Source: Pseudohongiella sp. O18
GTDB lineage: Bacteria; Pseudomonadota; Gammaproteobacteria; Pseudomonadales; Pseudohongiellaceae
Length of the DNA stretch: 64,000 nucleotides
Reading direction: 5' to 3'
NCBI RefSeq assembly: GCF_021729085.1
Contig: NZ_JAJSAR010000001.1
Coordinates: 372,001 to 436,000, forward strand
Positions 52,788 to 61,185 of this stretch are shown piece by piece (the stretch's first letter is position 1; each line of letters opens with the position of its first letter). Made by a program: the position numbers and the translations under genes. Below the pieces are notes generated by a model, which was not told the DNA's origin, ran no database searches, and saw only the letters and a list, made by a program, of their open reading frames with translations.

Positions 52788-53252
52788 TCATGCCTGATCA
52801 TATGCTCTCTCAAGCGCGGCAACATCAATCTTGACCATTTGCATCATGGCGCCCATCACAGCCTGAACCTTGTTGGCGTTCCCGTCGTTGATCAGTTCCA
52901 TGAAACGCCTTGGAACAATCTGCCATGTCAGTCCGAACTGGTCTGTAATCCAGCCGCACTGCATCGGTGTTGCACCCGCATCGATGAACTTGTTCCAGTA
53001 ACCATCGAGTTCCACCTGATCTTCACAGTCCACATAAAGTGAGAAACCCTGGGAGAAGCTGAAGTAAGAACCTCCGGCCTGATAACCCATGAAGGACTGA
53101 CCACCGATGTCGAACTCTGCAGACGTAATCGGGCCGTCTTCCCCATTGCGTGCCATTTTCCGGACTCGGGAATCCGGAAAGGTTTCAGTATAGAACCTGA
53201 TCGCCTCTTCCAGGCGATCATTAAACATTAAAAACGGCGTCACTTTTGACAT
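52788..53252 (-). CDS. VOC family protein (PhnB/UbiG-type 3-demethylubiquinone methyltransferase-like fold)
   Basis: The 154-residue protein starts KVTPFLMFNDRLEEAIRFYT and contains ITSAEFDIGGQSFMGYQAGG and GWITDQFGLTWQIVPRRFME. This matches the glyoxalase-fold proteins sometimes labelled 3-demethylubiquinone-9 3-methyltransferase, although no methyltransferase motif is present. AGGAG precedes the ATG. Confidence 0.86.
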   Translation of the reverse strand: MSKVTPFLMFNDRLEEAIRFYTETFPDSRVRKMARNGEDGPITSAEFDIGGQSFMGYQAGGSYFSFSQGFSLYVDCEDQVELDGYWNKFIDAGATPMQCGWITDQFGLTWQIVPRRFMELINDGNANKVQAVMGAMMQMVKIDVAALERAYDQA

Positions 53253-53323
53253 TGATACAGCTCCTTTGTGTTGATCCTTCTGTAGTCGTCCATGACAGGC
53301 TTATTTCGACACGCGCCTGGCTG

Positions 53324-54877
53324 TTATTTATCCGGATAAATCGATTCTGCGCCTGAGTAGCGCACACCCGACAGCAACGCCATATCCCGGTTCCAGGTCG
53401 CCAGATCATCCGGATTGAACTTACCCAGCGAATCATGCCCACAGGCGCGCGCCATCACCTGCATCAGTTCTACCGAGGCTCGCAGAAAGTTGTTGAGCCG
53501 CTCTGCCGACGCGTCGACGTCCAGGCGTTTGCGCAGGTCCTCTCGCTGCGTCGCGATTCCTGCCGGGCAATTGTTGGTGTTGCACATTCTTGCGCCGACA
53601 CAGCCGATCGCCTGAATGGCACTGTTTGCCAGTGCAACACCATCGGCACCCAGGGCCATCGCCTTCACAAAATCAATCGGCACACGCAAGCCACCTGTGA
53701 TAATCAGCGTCACGCGGCCGCTGGCTTTTTGAGCATCCAGATAGCGGCGCGCACGCGCCAGGGCCGGAATGGTTGGTACACTGATGTGGTCGCGGAACAT
53801 TTCCGGCGCAGCCCCCGTGGCACCGCCACGACCATCCAGAATAATGTAGTCGGCGCCCGCGTCCAGCGCAAACTGAATATCACGTTCGATATGATTGGCG
53901 CTCAGTTTGAAGCCAACCGGTATGCCACCGGTAATCTCACGCACGCGGCCAGCAAAGCGCGCAAAATCCTTGACCGTGGACAGATCCTTGAACGTGGGTG
54001 GCGACACAGCCGCTTCGCCTTCCGGAATCCCGCGTACCTCAGAGATCTTTCCCTTGTTTTTGATACCTGGCAAGTGCCCACCAGTCCCGGTCTTCGCCCC
54101 CTGGCCACCTTTAAAATGGAAGCTTTGAACCTTCTCTAACAGTTCTTCCTTATAGCCAAACTGGGCACTGGCAAGCTCATAGAAATAACGGGAGTTCGCC
54201 GCCTGTTCCTCGGGCAACATGCCGCCCTCACCTGAGCAGATGCCGGTTCCTGCGAGCTCCGCACCCTTGGCCAGTGCAATCTTGGCTTCTTCTGACAGAG
54301 CGCCGAAACTCATGTCGGAGACAAACAGGGGGATTTTTAATACCAGTGGCTTTCTGGCTTCCGGGCCGATGACCAGTTCGGTCGTGACCGCGGCATCTTC
54401 CATCAGTGGTTTAGTAGCCATCTGCGCGACCATTAACTGCAGGTCATCCCAATGGGGTAAAGTGTGCCGCGGCACACCCATCGCGGTCATCGGGCCATGG
54501 TGGCCCATTTTGGACAAACCCTCGCGCGCCAACTGATGAATAAATTCGACTGTGGGTTCTTCTTTGGTTGCTTTGGGAGCCGGGGCCTCGGAATCGGAAT
54601 CCGACGCGCCGGGCCCCTCCTTGCCGACCTGTTCTGACGTGAACTGTTTATGCGTGCCATCGCAGTAAGGCGCATTGGCGGTATGCTTGCATCGGCACAA
54701 ATAGGCGTCGCCGCTTTCTTCTGCTTTAAAGGCTTTGGGTTTGAAATCCGTTCCTTTGTGCGACCCATCACAGAAAGGCTGATCCTTGGAACGCCCGCAC
54801 ATGCAAAAGTAATATTCGGAACCCTCTTTGAGTTCGACTTTGATCGGCTTGTTGTCAGCGATGATCGGGTTGCTCAT
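53324..54877 (-). CDS. Fusion of two CDGSH iron-sulfur motifs with a glutamate synthase-type FMN domain
   Basis: The 517-residue protein has two CDGSH-type iron-sulfur motifs in its first 75 residues, CMCGRSKDQPFCDGSH and CRCKHTANAPYCDGTH, each with three Cys and a His. After a linker comes the FMN-binding glutamate synthase alpha-type domain, with MSFGALSEEAKIALAKGAEL, GEGGMLPEE, a SFHFKGGQGAKTGTGGHLPG stretch and the Cys cluster CVGARMCNTNNCPAGIATQ. It is a flavoprotein that probably moves electrons; the natural substrate is not known. AGGGAG precedes the ATG. Confidence 0.9.
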   Translation of the reverse strand: MSNPIIADNKPIKVELKEGSEYYFCMCGRSKDQPFCDGSHKGTDFKPKAFKAEESGDAYLCRCKHTANAPYCDGTHKQFTSEQVGKEGPGASDSDSEAPAPKATKEEPTVEFIHQLAREGLSKMGHHGPMTAMGVPRHTLPHWDDLQLMVAQMATKPLMEDAAVTTELVIGPEARKPLVLKIPLFVSDMSFGALSEEAKIALAKGAELAGTGICSGEGGMLPEEQAANSRYFYELASAQFGYKEELLEKVQSFHFKGGQGAKTGTGGHLPGIKNKGKISEVRGIPEGEAAVSPPTFKDLSTVKDFARFAGRVREITGGIPVGFKLSANHIERDIQFALDAGADYIILDGRGGATGAAPEMFRDHISVPTIPALARARRYLDAQKASGRVTLIITGGLRVPIDFVKAMALGADGVALANSAIQAIGCVGARMCNTNNCPAGIATQREDLRKRLDVDASAERLNNFLRASVELMQVMARACGHDSLGKFNPDDLATWNRDMALLSGVRYSGAESIYPDK

Positions 54878-54995
54878 TCGGAAGCTCCCTGTGTTGCAAA
54901 TGGGTTGCTCAAACAGGCGACTCAGAATACCGCCCTGTCAGCCGGTTTGAGGTCTTGTCTCTTAATTTCTTACGCACGCCGGCAAGAAAAAGATG

Positions 54996-55706
54996 TCAGC
55001 TGCCAGTATCCTCGCGGCTTAACACCCAGAGTTCATCAACTTCGCGGAAGCCCAGGTGTTGAGCCAGCTTTACGGAGGCCGGGTTGCTTTGTAGCGCCCC
55101 CCACACTGCCGTTTTACCGCGCTTCTCCATAATGCCCATGAGCGCGGTCACCGCAGAAGCAGCAAAGCCTCGGCGTCGATGGCTTGCCAGAGTATCAATA
55201 GAGATGTCCCACAGGGCTTCAGTTTCGGACGCAACGTAAGCGAATGCAACGGGCAAAGCACCATCAAATGCAGCCACCACCTGAACTTTATCACCCAATA
55301 CATCACAGATTTCTTCCTTTAGGCCCTCAGGAAGGTGCTCCAGCAGGGCCGCATCTGCGTGCCCCATCAAGCGGCAATTGTGCTGGATGGTCCGGGGTAG
55401 CTCACCTGGCGAGATGAATATGGTGGCGATCTCAGCTCGAAAGTCCTTCAGCACCTGGTTTGCCTGTGCAACGTTGTCAGAAAAAGCCAGTAACTCAGAC
55501 ACATCCTCAGCCGCACGTAACAGCTGCGCGGGATCTACCCGACCAACCACAGAGCCTATATCGTCTTCGGTGCTCCAGACGATGAACCCATCCTGGGTCG
55601 GATTCTCCAGGGCCAGTGACCGATCTGAAGCCAAAAGATCGCGCGTTTCCACCCACCGAGGCTCGTCTGTCAGACGCTCAAGGTATTTTTGCTTCACGTC
55701 ATGCAT
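54996..55706 (-). CDS. GNAT-family acetyltransferase with extended N-terminal region
   Basis: The 236-residue protein has a C-terminal GNAT core (IDTLASHRRRGFAASAVTAL and SVKLAQHLGFREV) and an N-terminal part with about 130 residues of mixed helices and strands. The N-terminal half may be a degenerate second acetyltransferase domain. The substrate is unknown. The gene ends 118 bases from the CDGSH fusion gene. Confidence 0.78.
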   Translation of the reverse strand: MHDVKQKYLERLTDEPRWVETRDLLASDRSLALENPTQDGFIVWSTEDDIGSVVGRVDPAQLLRAAEDVSELLAFSDNVAQANQVLKDFRAEIATIFISPGELPRTIQHNCRLMGHADAALLEHLPEGLKEEICDVLGDKVQVVAAFDGALPVAFAYVASETEALWDISIDTLASHRRRGFAASAVTALMGIMEKRGKTAVWGALQSNPASVKLAQHLGFREVDELWVLSREDTGS

Positions 55707-55724
55707 GCCATGACACTCCCTGAT

Positions 55725-56837
55725 TCAGGCCCGGTCCAGCGACAGAAAACGCTCCAGACTGATCTGCTCATCCTGCAGCGCTGATTTAAAGCCCGCTTCT
55801 TTGGGGGCGCGCCCACTGACATACCCAGGCTCCAACACCAAAGCCCCGTCATGGATCGTGGCATTGGCCCAGCCGATCACCTGGCCACGCCACAGCATCG
55901 GCATTGCGTAATAGCCACGCACTCGTTGTCTCGCCGGTGTGTAGGCCTCGAAGCGGTAGGCCCAACCCCAGAACCGCTCAAAGCGATCTCGATCCCAGAC
56001 TATCGGATCAAAAGGCGCCAGGAGGCGCAATTTTTCATCCAGACTTTCATCATGGGCGAAACGGCGAGCACCCGGATTATCGCCAACTGGCCAGAACCAG
56101 CTGCTACCGTCCACTGTTGCCTGCGGCAGACGAGCCCTGGCCCGCGCGAGAGCCTCACCCCGTCGCTCACGCCACTGAGGGACTGCCGAAGAACACACGC
56201 TGCTTATCAGACGGCCCAGCGTAGCCGCAGGCAGTGGGGCATATTTGGCCACTACGACGTCAATTAATACATCAAGCACAGTATCTGCCGCAACGGGCTC
56301 TTGAGCCTCAGACAAAGACGGCGCATACAGGCGCACGCCAGCCTCACGACGCGCCACACGCAGCAGGCCACGATAGTGCATACCATCAAGCAGTTGCGTA
56401 CTGGCGCGGCTGTTACCACCAAACCAGTTTTTTGTGGTGCCATGCTGAAAAGCCGCGTCCACTTCGCGCGGATGCACAACACCGCCGCTCTTTACGAATT
56501 CCAGCACTGCCTGAGCCTGCTCCCAACGTGCAGATGACCACTCCTTGCGCGCCGTGCGCGGATGCATCAGCTGCTGCGTGTTGCGCGGCAGGATGCCGTA
56601 GTTAACAAAGAAGTCTTCTTCAACAGCCAAGCGCGGATACCGGGCCTCCAGATCGCCGGCATGGTAGTCGTCAACGCGATGGCGCAGTGTCAGATCCTGG
56701 GCTCGCGCAGGCGCGCGTATCGGGTCAAGCTGGACAAAACCCAGCCTGGCAATCGCACGAGAGAGGGTGGTCGGTTTAAAGAGGCTGCGCGAGATGGCGT
56801 AGCGGCGCAGGTGATCTATGGTGAGGGGAGTTGCCAT
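55725..56837 (-). CDS. Winged-helix DNA-binding protein, YcaQ-like (HTH_42 family)
   Basis: The 370-residue protein belongs to the YcaQ/AlkX glycosylase-like family: LGFVQLDPIRAPARAQDLTL at about 30-50, EWSSARWEQAQAVLEFVK, FGGNSRASTQLLDGM and LLAPFDPIVWDRDRFERFWG near the end. E. coli YcaQ opens interstrand DNA crosslinks by cutting glycosidic bonds. I chose the ATG at 56837, directly after the SH3 gene stop. Confidence 0.85.
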   Translation of the reverse strand: MATPLTIDHLRRYAISRSLFKPTTLSRAIARLGFVQLDPIRAPARAQDLTLRHRVDDYHAGDLEARYPRLAVEEDFFVNYGILPRNTQQLMHPRTARKEWSSARWEQAQAVLEFVKSGGVVHPREVDAAFQHGTTKNWFGGNSRASTQLLDGMHYRGLLRVARREAGVRLYAPSLSEAQEPVAADTVLDVLIDVVVAKYAPLPAATLGRLISSVCSSAVPQWRERRGEALARARARLPQATVDGSSWFWPVGDNPGARRFAHDESLDEKLRLLAPFDPIVWDRDRFERFWGWAYRFEAYTPARQRVRGYYAMPMLWRGQVIGWANATIHDGALVLEPGYVSGRAPKEAGFKSALQDEQISLERFLSLDRA

Positions 56838-56842
56838 GCCGG

Positions 56843-57190
56843 TTAAATCTGTTGCAATAGTGCTGATGGCAGCCAACCATGTCTGCCTTCGTCGTTCAGG
56901 CACCACGCCCAGCCATCAAGCTGTTTGATTAATTCTAAGCTCTCACCGGCTTCCGCGCTAAGCTCTTGGGCCGAATATTGCGATCTTGCAATGGCATCAT
57001 TCGGCCCTGAGCTGACGAGATACTTCAAAGGCGCCCAACCAGTATTGCCATTTGCTGTCGTTACCCTTATCCAGCCCGGATACTCGTCATCCATCTCACC
57101 TAGACTGACGGCCTCACCGACCTCAAATGAGATCGGGTCGGGGTAGGCTGATTTGTATGATTTTATGACTCTGACTTTCATAGAGGCCAT
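56843..57190 (-). CDS. Tandem SH3-like domain protein
   Basis: The 115-residue protein contains two bacterial SH3-like units: residues 3-60 (SYKSAYPDPISFEVGEAVSL and GWIRVTTANGNTGWAPLKYL) and residues 70-115 (ELSAEAGESLELIKQLDGWA and GRHGWLPSALL). It has no signal peptide. It probably binds a protein or small ligand. It ends six bases before the glycosylase-like gene. Confidence 0.8.
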   Translation of the reverse strand: MASMKVRVIKSYKSAYPDPISFEVGEAVSLGEMDDEYPGWIRVTTANGNTGWAPLKYLVSSGPNDAIARSQYSAQELSAEAGESLELIKQLDGWAWCLNDEGRHGWLPSALLQQI

Positions 57191-57238
57191 GAGTGGCGCT
57201 TCAACCTTCAGTCATGCGTTAAAGAGTATTGTTGACAG

Positions 57239-57628
57239 CTATGCAACGCCAAGGTCACTAATCATGACGTAGTACCCATCAGGATCTCGCAACGCGAATT
57301 CCTGCGTGCCAGTGGCAGGATTTGTGTTGGGCTCCTCCTCAAGACTGGGAACCAGCGTCCGGGCCCGCGCTAGCGCTTCGTCAAAGTCGTCAACTCTGAA
57401 AAACAACAAAAGTCCATTGCCAGGCGTGGCGCTGGCCGGGCTGGTGAGCGTGGGATGATCATGATCGCCCCATCTATGCAGACAAAGGAGCACGGTTCCA
57501 TCGTCATCCAGAATCTGCCCGAAGTAGTCGTGGGCAGGCTCTCCCAGAGACTGCCCAAACAACTGTTGATACCAGCGATAACTTCTGGCGACGTCAGCAA
57601 CGCCAACAATTGTCCAGGTTCTTTTCAT
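57239..57628 (-). CDS. VOC family protein
   Basis: The 129-residue protein has the VOC pattern WTIVGVADVARSYRWYQQLF at the N-terminus, GNGLLLFFRVDDFDEALARA in the middle and FALRDPDGYYVMISD at the end. It is probably a metal-dependent or binding protein of the glyoxalase/bleomycin-resistance fold. The start ATG at 57628 follows AGGA. Confidence 0.87.
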   Translation of the reverse strand: MKRTWTIVGVADVARSYRWYQQLFGQSLGEPAHDYFGQILDDDGTVLLCLHRWGDHDHPTLTSPASATPGNGLLLFFRVDDFDEALARARTLVPSLEEEPNTNPATGTQEFALRDPDGYYVMISDLGVA

Positions 57629-57646
57629 CAAATGTCCTGAGTTACC

Positions 57647-59080
57647 TTACGTCAGATTCATGACTCGCTGCATTACCTGCCGACGCTCGCGGATCGGGTC
57701 TTCGACGACCCGGCTCTCGTTGTTCAACACCATGACCTGACGCGATTCGCCAGTGTATACAGGCCAGTCAGGCAGCTTGCCAGTATCGGGGTTGCCGCTA
57801 CGCGCAAAGGCAATCCAGCTGTCGCTGATCTTGTCCGCCATCGCGCGCTCTTCGGCGGTGCCGGTTGTGAATCCATACACCGTACGCTCAGCATGAGTGT
57901 TGTCAAAGACAAATGGAATGTCCAGTGCATGGGGTGTCATCAGCCGACCATCAAGCGTCTGGGTTTCCCAGGTCAGATAGTAGGAACGGACTGGCGCAGC
58001 ATTCAATGCAGCACGACGTTCAGCAATAACCGTGCAAGGCACTACGTAAGCGCGATCGCTGACAATCAGGAAGAACAGTTCGCTGGGCGAGGCATCCGGC
58101 TCGGCGCTGCGATAGACATCAACGACTTCACGTGTCATGTCTCCCAGTATTGACTCTAGCCGCTGCATCATCGTGGCTTCATCAAGGTTAAATGCTTCAG
58201 TGTCGCCTCGCATTTGCAGGGTCAGCTCAGTGCGATTGGCGCCCACGATCAGGGGCACATCCGGATTCACAGCGGAGGCGGTCGGGTGAAACGGTGAGGC
58301 AGGCAGGGCATCGCCATCCACAACCGGCGCAAAACTGCTGGTTCGTGAAATGGCCTGATAGGCGGCGATAATACGTTCGACCGGGGCGTTCTGCAGGCCC
58401 TGCATATCACCGGTTTGCAGACCCAGCTCCTCAAATAGCGAGGTAGCCTGACGTGTGCCGGCCTCTGCCGAGGCCAGACGAATGGTGGGTCCGCTTTGAA
58501 TCACTGCACGGTGAAACAGCCCTTTGGCGGCAGGCATGGCCAGCAATGTACCGACCTTGCGACCACCGCCGGACTCACCGAATATCATCACGTTGTCCGG
58601 GTCGCCACCAAACTGTTCAATATTGCGTTGCACCCACTGCAGTGCCGCGACCAGATCCAGCATACCCGCTGTCCCGGCATGCGCAAATGACTCGCCACCC
58701 AGCTCTGCCAGATGGGTGAAGCCCATGATATTGAGGCGATGATTGACCGTGACGACAACCACGTCACCACGATTGCAAAGATTGGTGCCATCGTAGCTGG
58801 GGCTGGAACCGCTGAGGCTGGTAAAACCACCGCCATGACACCAGAACATCACTGGTCGCTTCCGGTTGCTATTGGCTTCCGGCGTCCAGACATTGATCGC
58901 CAGACAGTCTTCACTCTGACCCGCTGCCAGCTGACCGTTGCTCCCCAATGTTTGGGGCGCTGTGGGTCCGTACTCGACCGACTCCCGGATACCCGTCCAC
59001 GCAGTCGCTGGCTGTGGTGGACGAAAGCGGTTCTCTCCCGCGGTGGACGCGCCATAGGGTATGCCTTTGAACACGCTCAC
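57647..59080 (-). CDS. Carboxylesterase, frameshifted C-terminal part
   Basis: The 477-residue frame is the body of a type-B carboxylesterase: FKGIPYGASTAGENRFRPPQ near the start, the oxyanion motif CHGGGF, nucleophile elbow GESGGG with the catalytic Ser, and a late PHALDIPFVF that supplies the active-site His. It hydrolyses carboxylic esters. Its natural start is missing: the frame opens with GTG at 59080, within four bases of a stop codon that ends the N-terminal part (59077-59277). One base appears to be missing in a GGG run at the junction. Confidence 0.88.
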   Translation of the reverse strand: MSVFKGIPYGASTAGENRFRPPQPATAWTGIRESVEYGPTAPQTLGSNGQLAAGQSEDCLAINVWTPEANSNRKRPVMFWCHGGGFTSLSGSSPSYDGTNLCNRGDVVVVTVNHRLNIMGFTHLAELGGESFAHAGTAGMLDLVAALQWVQRNIEQFGGDPDNVMIFGESGGGRKVGTLLAMPAAKGLFHRAVIQSGPTIRLASAEAGTRQATSLFEELGLQTGDMQGLQNAPVERIIAAYQAISRTSSFAPVVDGDALPASPFHPTASAVNPDVPLIVGANRTELTLQMRGDTEAFNLDEATMMQRLESILGDMTREVVDVYRSAEPDASPSELFFLIVSDRAYVVPCTVIAERRAALNAAPVRSYYLTWETQTLDGRLMTPHALDIPFVFDNTHAERTVYGFTTGTAEERAMADKISDSWIAFARSGNPDTGKLPDWPVYTGESRQVMVLNNESRVVEDPIRERRQVMQRVMNLT

Positions 59081-59277
59081 CCTTCATTGACATAACCACG
59101 CACTCTGCCAGTGTCGATCTCCACGACCGATGAGGGTGAGCTTTGCGCGGCAACACGGCCGGGCAGCCACAGACCACTGGCACCGATAGCACCAACGGCA
59201 CCCAGCTGTATGGATTGACGCAAGAACCGGCGACGGCTTTGCAGTCTTGGGGATTGTCCGCGTGATGATCCTGTCAT
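59077..59277 (-). CDS. Carboxylesterase, frameshifted N-terminal part with Tat signal
   Basis: The 66-residue frame starts at the ATG at 59277 and has a twin-arginine motif SRRRFLRQSI, a hydrophobic core and an alanine-rich cleavage region (GRVAAQ), followed by VVEIDTGRVRGYVNEG. That last piece is the first strand of a type-B esterase, directly continued by FKGIPYG in the next frame. The two parts are one gene interrupted by a missing base. The exported product would be periplasmic. A sequencing or assembly error must be excluded. Confidence 0.85.
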   Translation of the reverse strand: MTGSSRGQSPRLQSRRRFLRQSIQLGAVGAIGASGLWLPGRVAAQSSPSSVVEIDTGRVRGYVNEG

Positions 59278-59386
59278 GATTAGAGTTCCAGTCAAAAATT
59301 ACTTGTCTAGCATTCCGAATCCGAGATTACAATAGAAATCCGGCAGCTTACTGGAAGGACGAGATGAGGCCTTTAGGCGGCATTGA

Positions 59387-59719
59387 CTAGGCCTGTAGTT
59401 TATCTTCTTGATAATCCGCAGCCTCAATCAGCAGGGCTGCCAGCTCCCGCGCTTCGCCTGCCGGAAACGAAACGGTATACCCTCTCATACTTCCCAATGA
59501 GGTCGTTGAAATTTCCAATCCAACAAGTCGCACTGGCCCACCATCAACAGCGTGTACTTTAACCTCGTGGGAAACTATTTTTCTTTTGGAGGAAACGCTA
59601 TCAAACGTCTTGATTATTTTACCACCCAAGAGGACACCTTTGCCGCGTTTCGTGAACGCTGCAATAAAAACCCAGGCGAATGCTATAATGAAAAATGCTA
59701 ATGATATTCCTTCGGCCAT
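59387..59719 (-). CDS. Hypothetical single-pass membrane protein
   Basis: No family is recognised. The 110-residue protein has an N-terminal helix (GISLAFFIIAFAWVFIAAF, residues 4-22), a basic stretch (KRGKGVLLGGKIIKTFDSV) and a small beta-rich domain ending in ALLIEAADYQEDKL. A perfect AGGAGG ribosome site lies upstream of the ATG, which supports translation. The C-terminal part may bind a nucleotide or lipid, but this is only a guess. Confidence 0.7.
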   Translation of the reverse strand: MAEGISLAFFIIAFAWVFIAAFTKRGKGVLLGGKIIKTFDSVSSKRKIVSHEVKVHAVDGGPVRLVGLEISTTSLGSMRGYTVSFPAGEARELAALLIEAADYQEDKLQA

Positions 59720-59814
59720 AGCGCCTCCTCACTCCGAGCATATCGCGTATTCATTTTGGCACCATCGATATCTGTGGCCGGCAGCTCAATGTAATTGATT
59801 TTTACTTTTGTCAT
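59698..59814 (-). pseudogene. 5' remnant of a VOC-family gene
   Basis: A 38-codon frame starts MTKVKINYIELPATDIDGAK, the N-terminus typical of small VOC proteins (INYIE.PATDI..AK.FY). After codon 20 it continues with unrelated MNTRYARSEEALW and a stop, inside the leader of the next gene. A GAGGCC sequence lies before the ATG. The rest of the gene is absent, so a deletion is likely. The family match is from memory of many such N-termini. Confidence 0.45.
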
Positions 59815-59883
59815 CTCGGCCTCGTAAGCCTGACCGTCTGTAATCAACGTAAAGTGCTCGACGGTTTGCTACATTGCGTCAAC

Positions 59884-60285
59884 TTACTTCGGCAGACCCT
59901 CAAACTCTGGCGCGTCACCAATCGAATCACTCCACGGCGCTCTGCTTGATGTAAAGATACGCGCGGTTGGCAACATAGCTACTTCCGTATCCAGACACCC
60001 GGCCGGAACGACTACCAGATCTGTTGTGTCCTCGCTTGGCAGCGCGGAACCACAAAACTTACAGAAACTTTTGTTGTGACGAGTACCCGGAAGCGTAAAG
60101 GAGCTCACAGCCGACTCACCGGCAAGCCACTTCAACTCTGCCGACTGTGAGAATAGATTCGCCGCATGGGCAGAACCCGTATCCTTTTGACAGTGCCTGC
60201 AATGACAAAGGTAAAAGCTGTCGAAGTCTCCAAGGACTTCAAATTTCACAGTGCCGCAAAGGCAAGACCCTTCATGCCTGGTCAT
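59884..60285 (-). CDS. GFA family (glutathione-dependent formaldehyde-activating enzyme-like) protein
   Basis: The 133-residue protein has the zinc-binding cysteines of GFA proteins: HEGSCLCGTVKFEV, YLCHCRHCQKDTGSAHAAN and FCKFCGSALPSE, each in the expected place. The family includes proteins that bind S-hydroxymethylglutathione; this protein is not proven to do so. The ATG at 60285 follows AGGA by six bases. The 164-base region before its 3' end holds a VOC gene remnant. Confidence 0.9.
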   Translation of the reverse strand: MTRHEGSCLCGTVKFEVLGDFDSFYLCHCRHCQKDTGSAHAANLFSQSAELKWLAGESAVSSFTLPGTRHNKSFCKFCGSALPSEDTTDLVVVPAGCLDTEVAMLPTARIFTSSRAPWSDSIGDAPEFEGLPK

Positions 60286-60335
60286 AGAATTCCTTTCTGT
60301 TTTTTTCAGATGACACACATATGGCGCCCTTCATG

Positions 60336-60962
60336 TTAGCTGATGAGCCCTGCCATCTCACGGCTGTGTGCTCTATCCCCGGCCTCGAGTCCTGCTTTAA
60401 CACCAGCACGATTTCTTTCTGGCTGATTCTGACTCGCTTTTAGTTTGCCAGTCAAAGTCTCAATGGTGATTTCAACACCAACGATTGCCGTTATCAGCCG
60501 ATCTGTATATTCCGATGGCGCGTCATCGACAGACCAGGGATCACTCATACCAGACTCATGCTGATCTGTCAGCTGATGAAGATGCTGTTGCAGCCAGGTA
60601 CTGTCCTCGATAATTCGGGCGCTGCCCTCCGCGTGGACAGCAAGATAGTTCCAGGTTGGGACCACCCGGCCTGTTTCTGCCTTCGTCTCATACCACGACG
60701 GTGAAATGTAGGCATGTGGCCCCTGGAAGACCACAAGTACGCGTCCCCCTTCTTGTAGTCGCTTCCAGGCGGGGTTGTTGCGAGCCAGATGACAGTGAAG
60801 CTTGCCAGGAGAACCTTCTGGATCAGCAACTAACTGGAAGGGAACATGATTCGCCTCAATGCCAGCATCATCCGCAATCACCAACAGACCAAACCCATAG
60901 TCACGAATATACTGCTGAAGCTTTCCGATGTCGTCTTCCCTGAAATGAGCTGGCACATACAT
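60336..60962 (-). CDS. FMN-binding negative transcriptional regulator (PaiB-like)
   Basis: The 208-residue protein has the PaiB/FMN_bind_2 pattern: MYVPAHFREDDIGKLQQYI at the start, HVPFQLVADPEGSPGKLHCH, FQGPHAYISPSWY and VPTWNYLAVHAEGSARII, followed by GVEITIETLTGKLKASQNQP. Bacillus PaiB represses protease genes; the enzyme-like fold binds FMN. The small gene at 60989-61147 precedes it. Confidence 0.9.
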   Translation of the reverse strand: MYVPAHFREDDIGKLQQYIRDYGFGLLVIADDAGIEANHVPFQLVADPEGSPGKLHCHLARNNPAWKRLQEGGRVLVVFQGPHAYISPSWYETKAETGRVVPTWNYLAVHAEGSARIIEDSTWLQQHLHQLTDQHESGMSDPWSVDDAPSEYTDRLITAIVGVEITIETLTGKLKASQNQPERNRAGVKAGLEAGDRAHSREMAGLIS

Positions 60963-60988
60963 GCTTTATTACTCCCTGCAATCTCTTG

Positions 60989-61147
60989 TTAGAAACCTTT
61001 TTTCAAAATTTTTCGGATCCGTGCCTTTACGGACAGTGCCTCATCACGCATACCCATCTCAAAGTATTGCCTGGTCTCGTTTAGATATTCTGAATGCTGC
61101 TTACTTAATTTATAGAAGCCGTTATAAGACCAGGCGCGCTGTTCCAT
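60989..61147 (-). CDS. Small basic hypothetical protein (52 residues)
   Basis: A frame of 52 codons with start ATG reads MEQRAWSYNGFYKLSKQ and then a helical HSEYLNETRQYFEMG and a Lys/Arg-rich end ALSVKARIRKILKKGF. It lies between the serine hydrolase and PaiB-like genes with no overlap and has a balanced, charged composition. The ribosome site is weak (GAAAG). I do not recognise it; it could be a small regulator or a shadow, so confidence is low. Confidence 0.4.
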   Translation of the reverse strand: MEQRAWSYNGFYKLSKQHSEYLNETRQYFEMGMRDEALSVKARIRKILKKGF

Positions 61148-61185
61148 GATCTTTCGAGTGGTGACGTTCAGCCATATAGATCATT

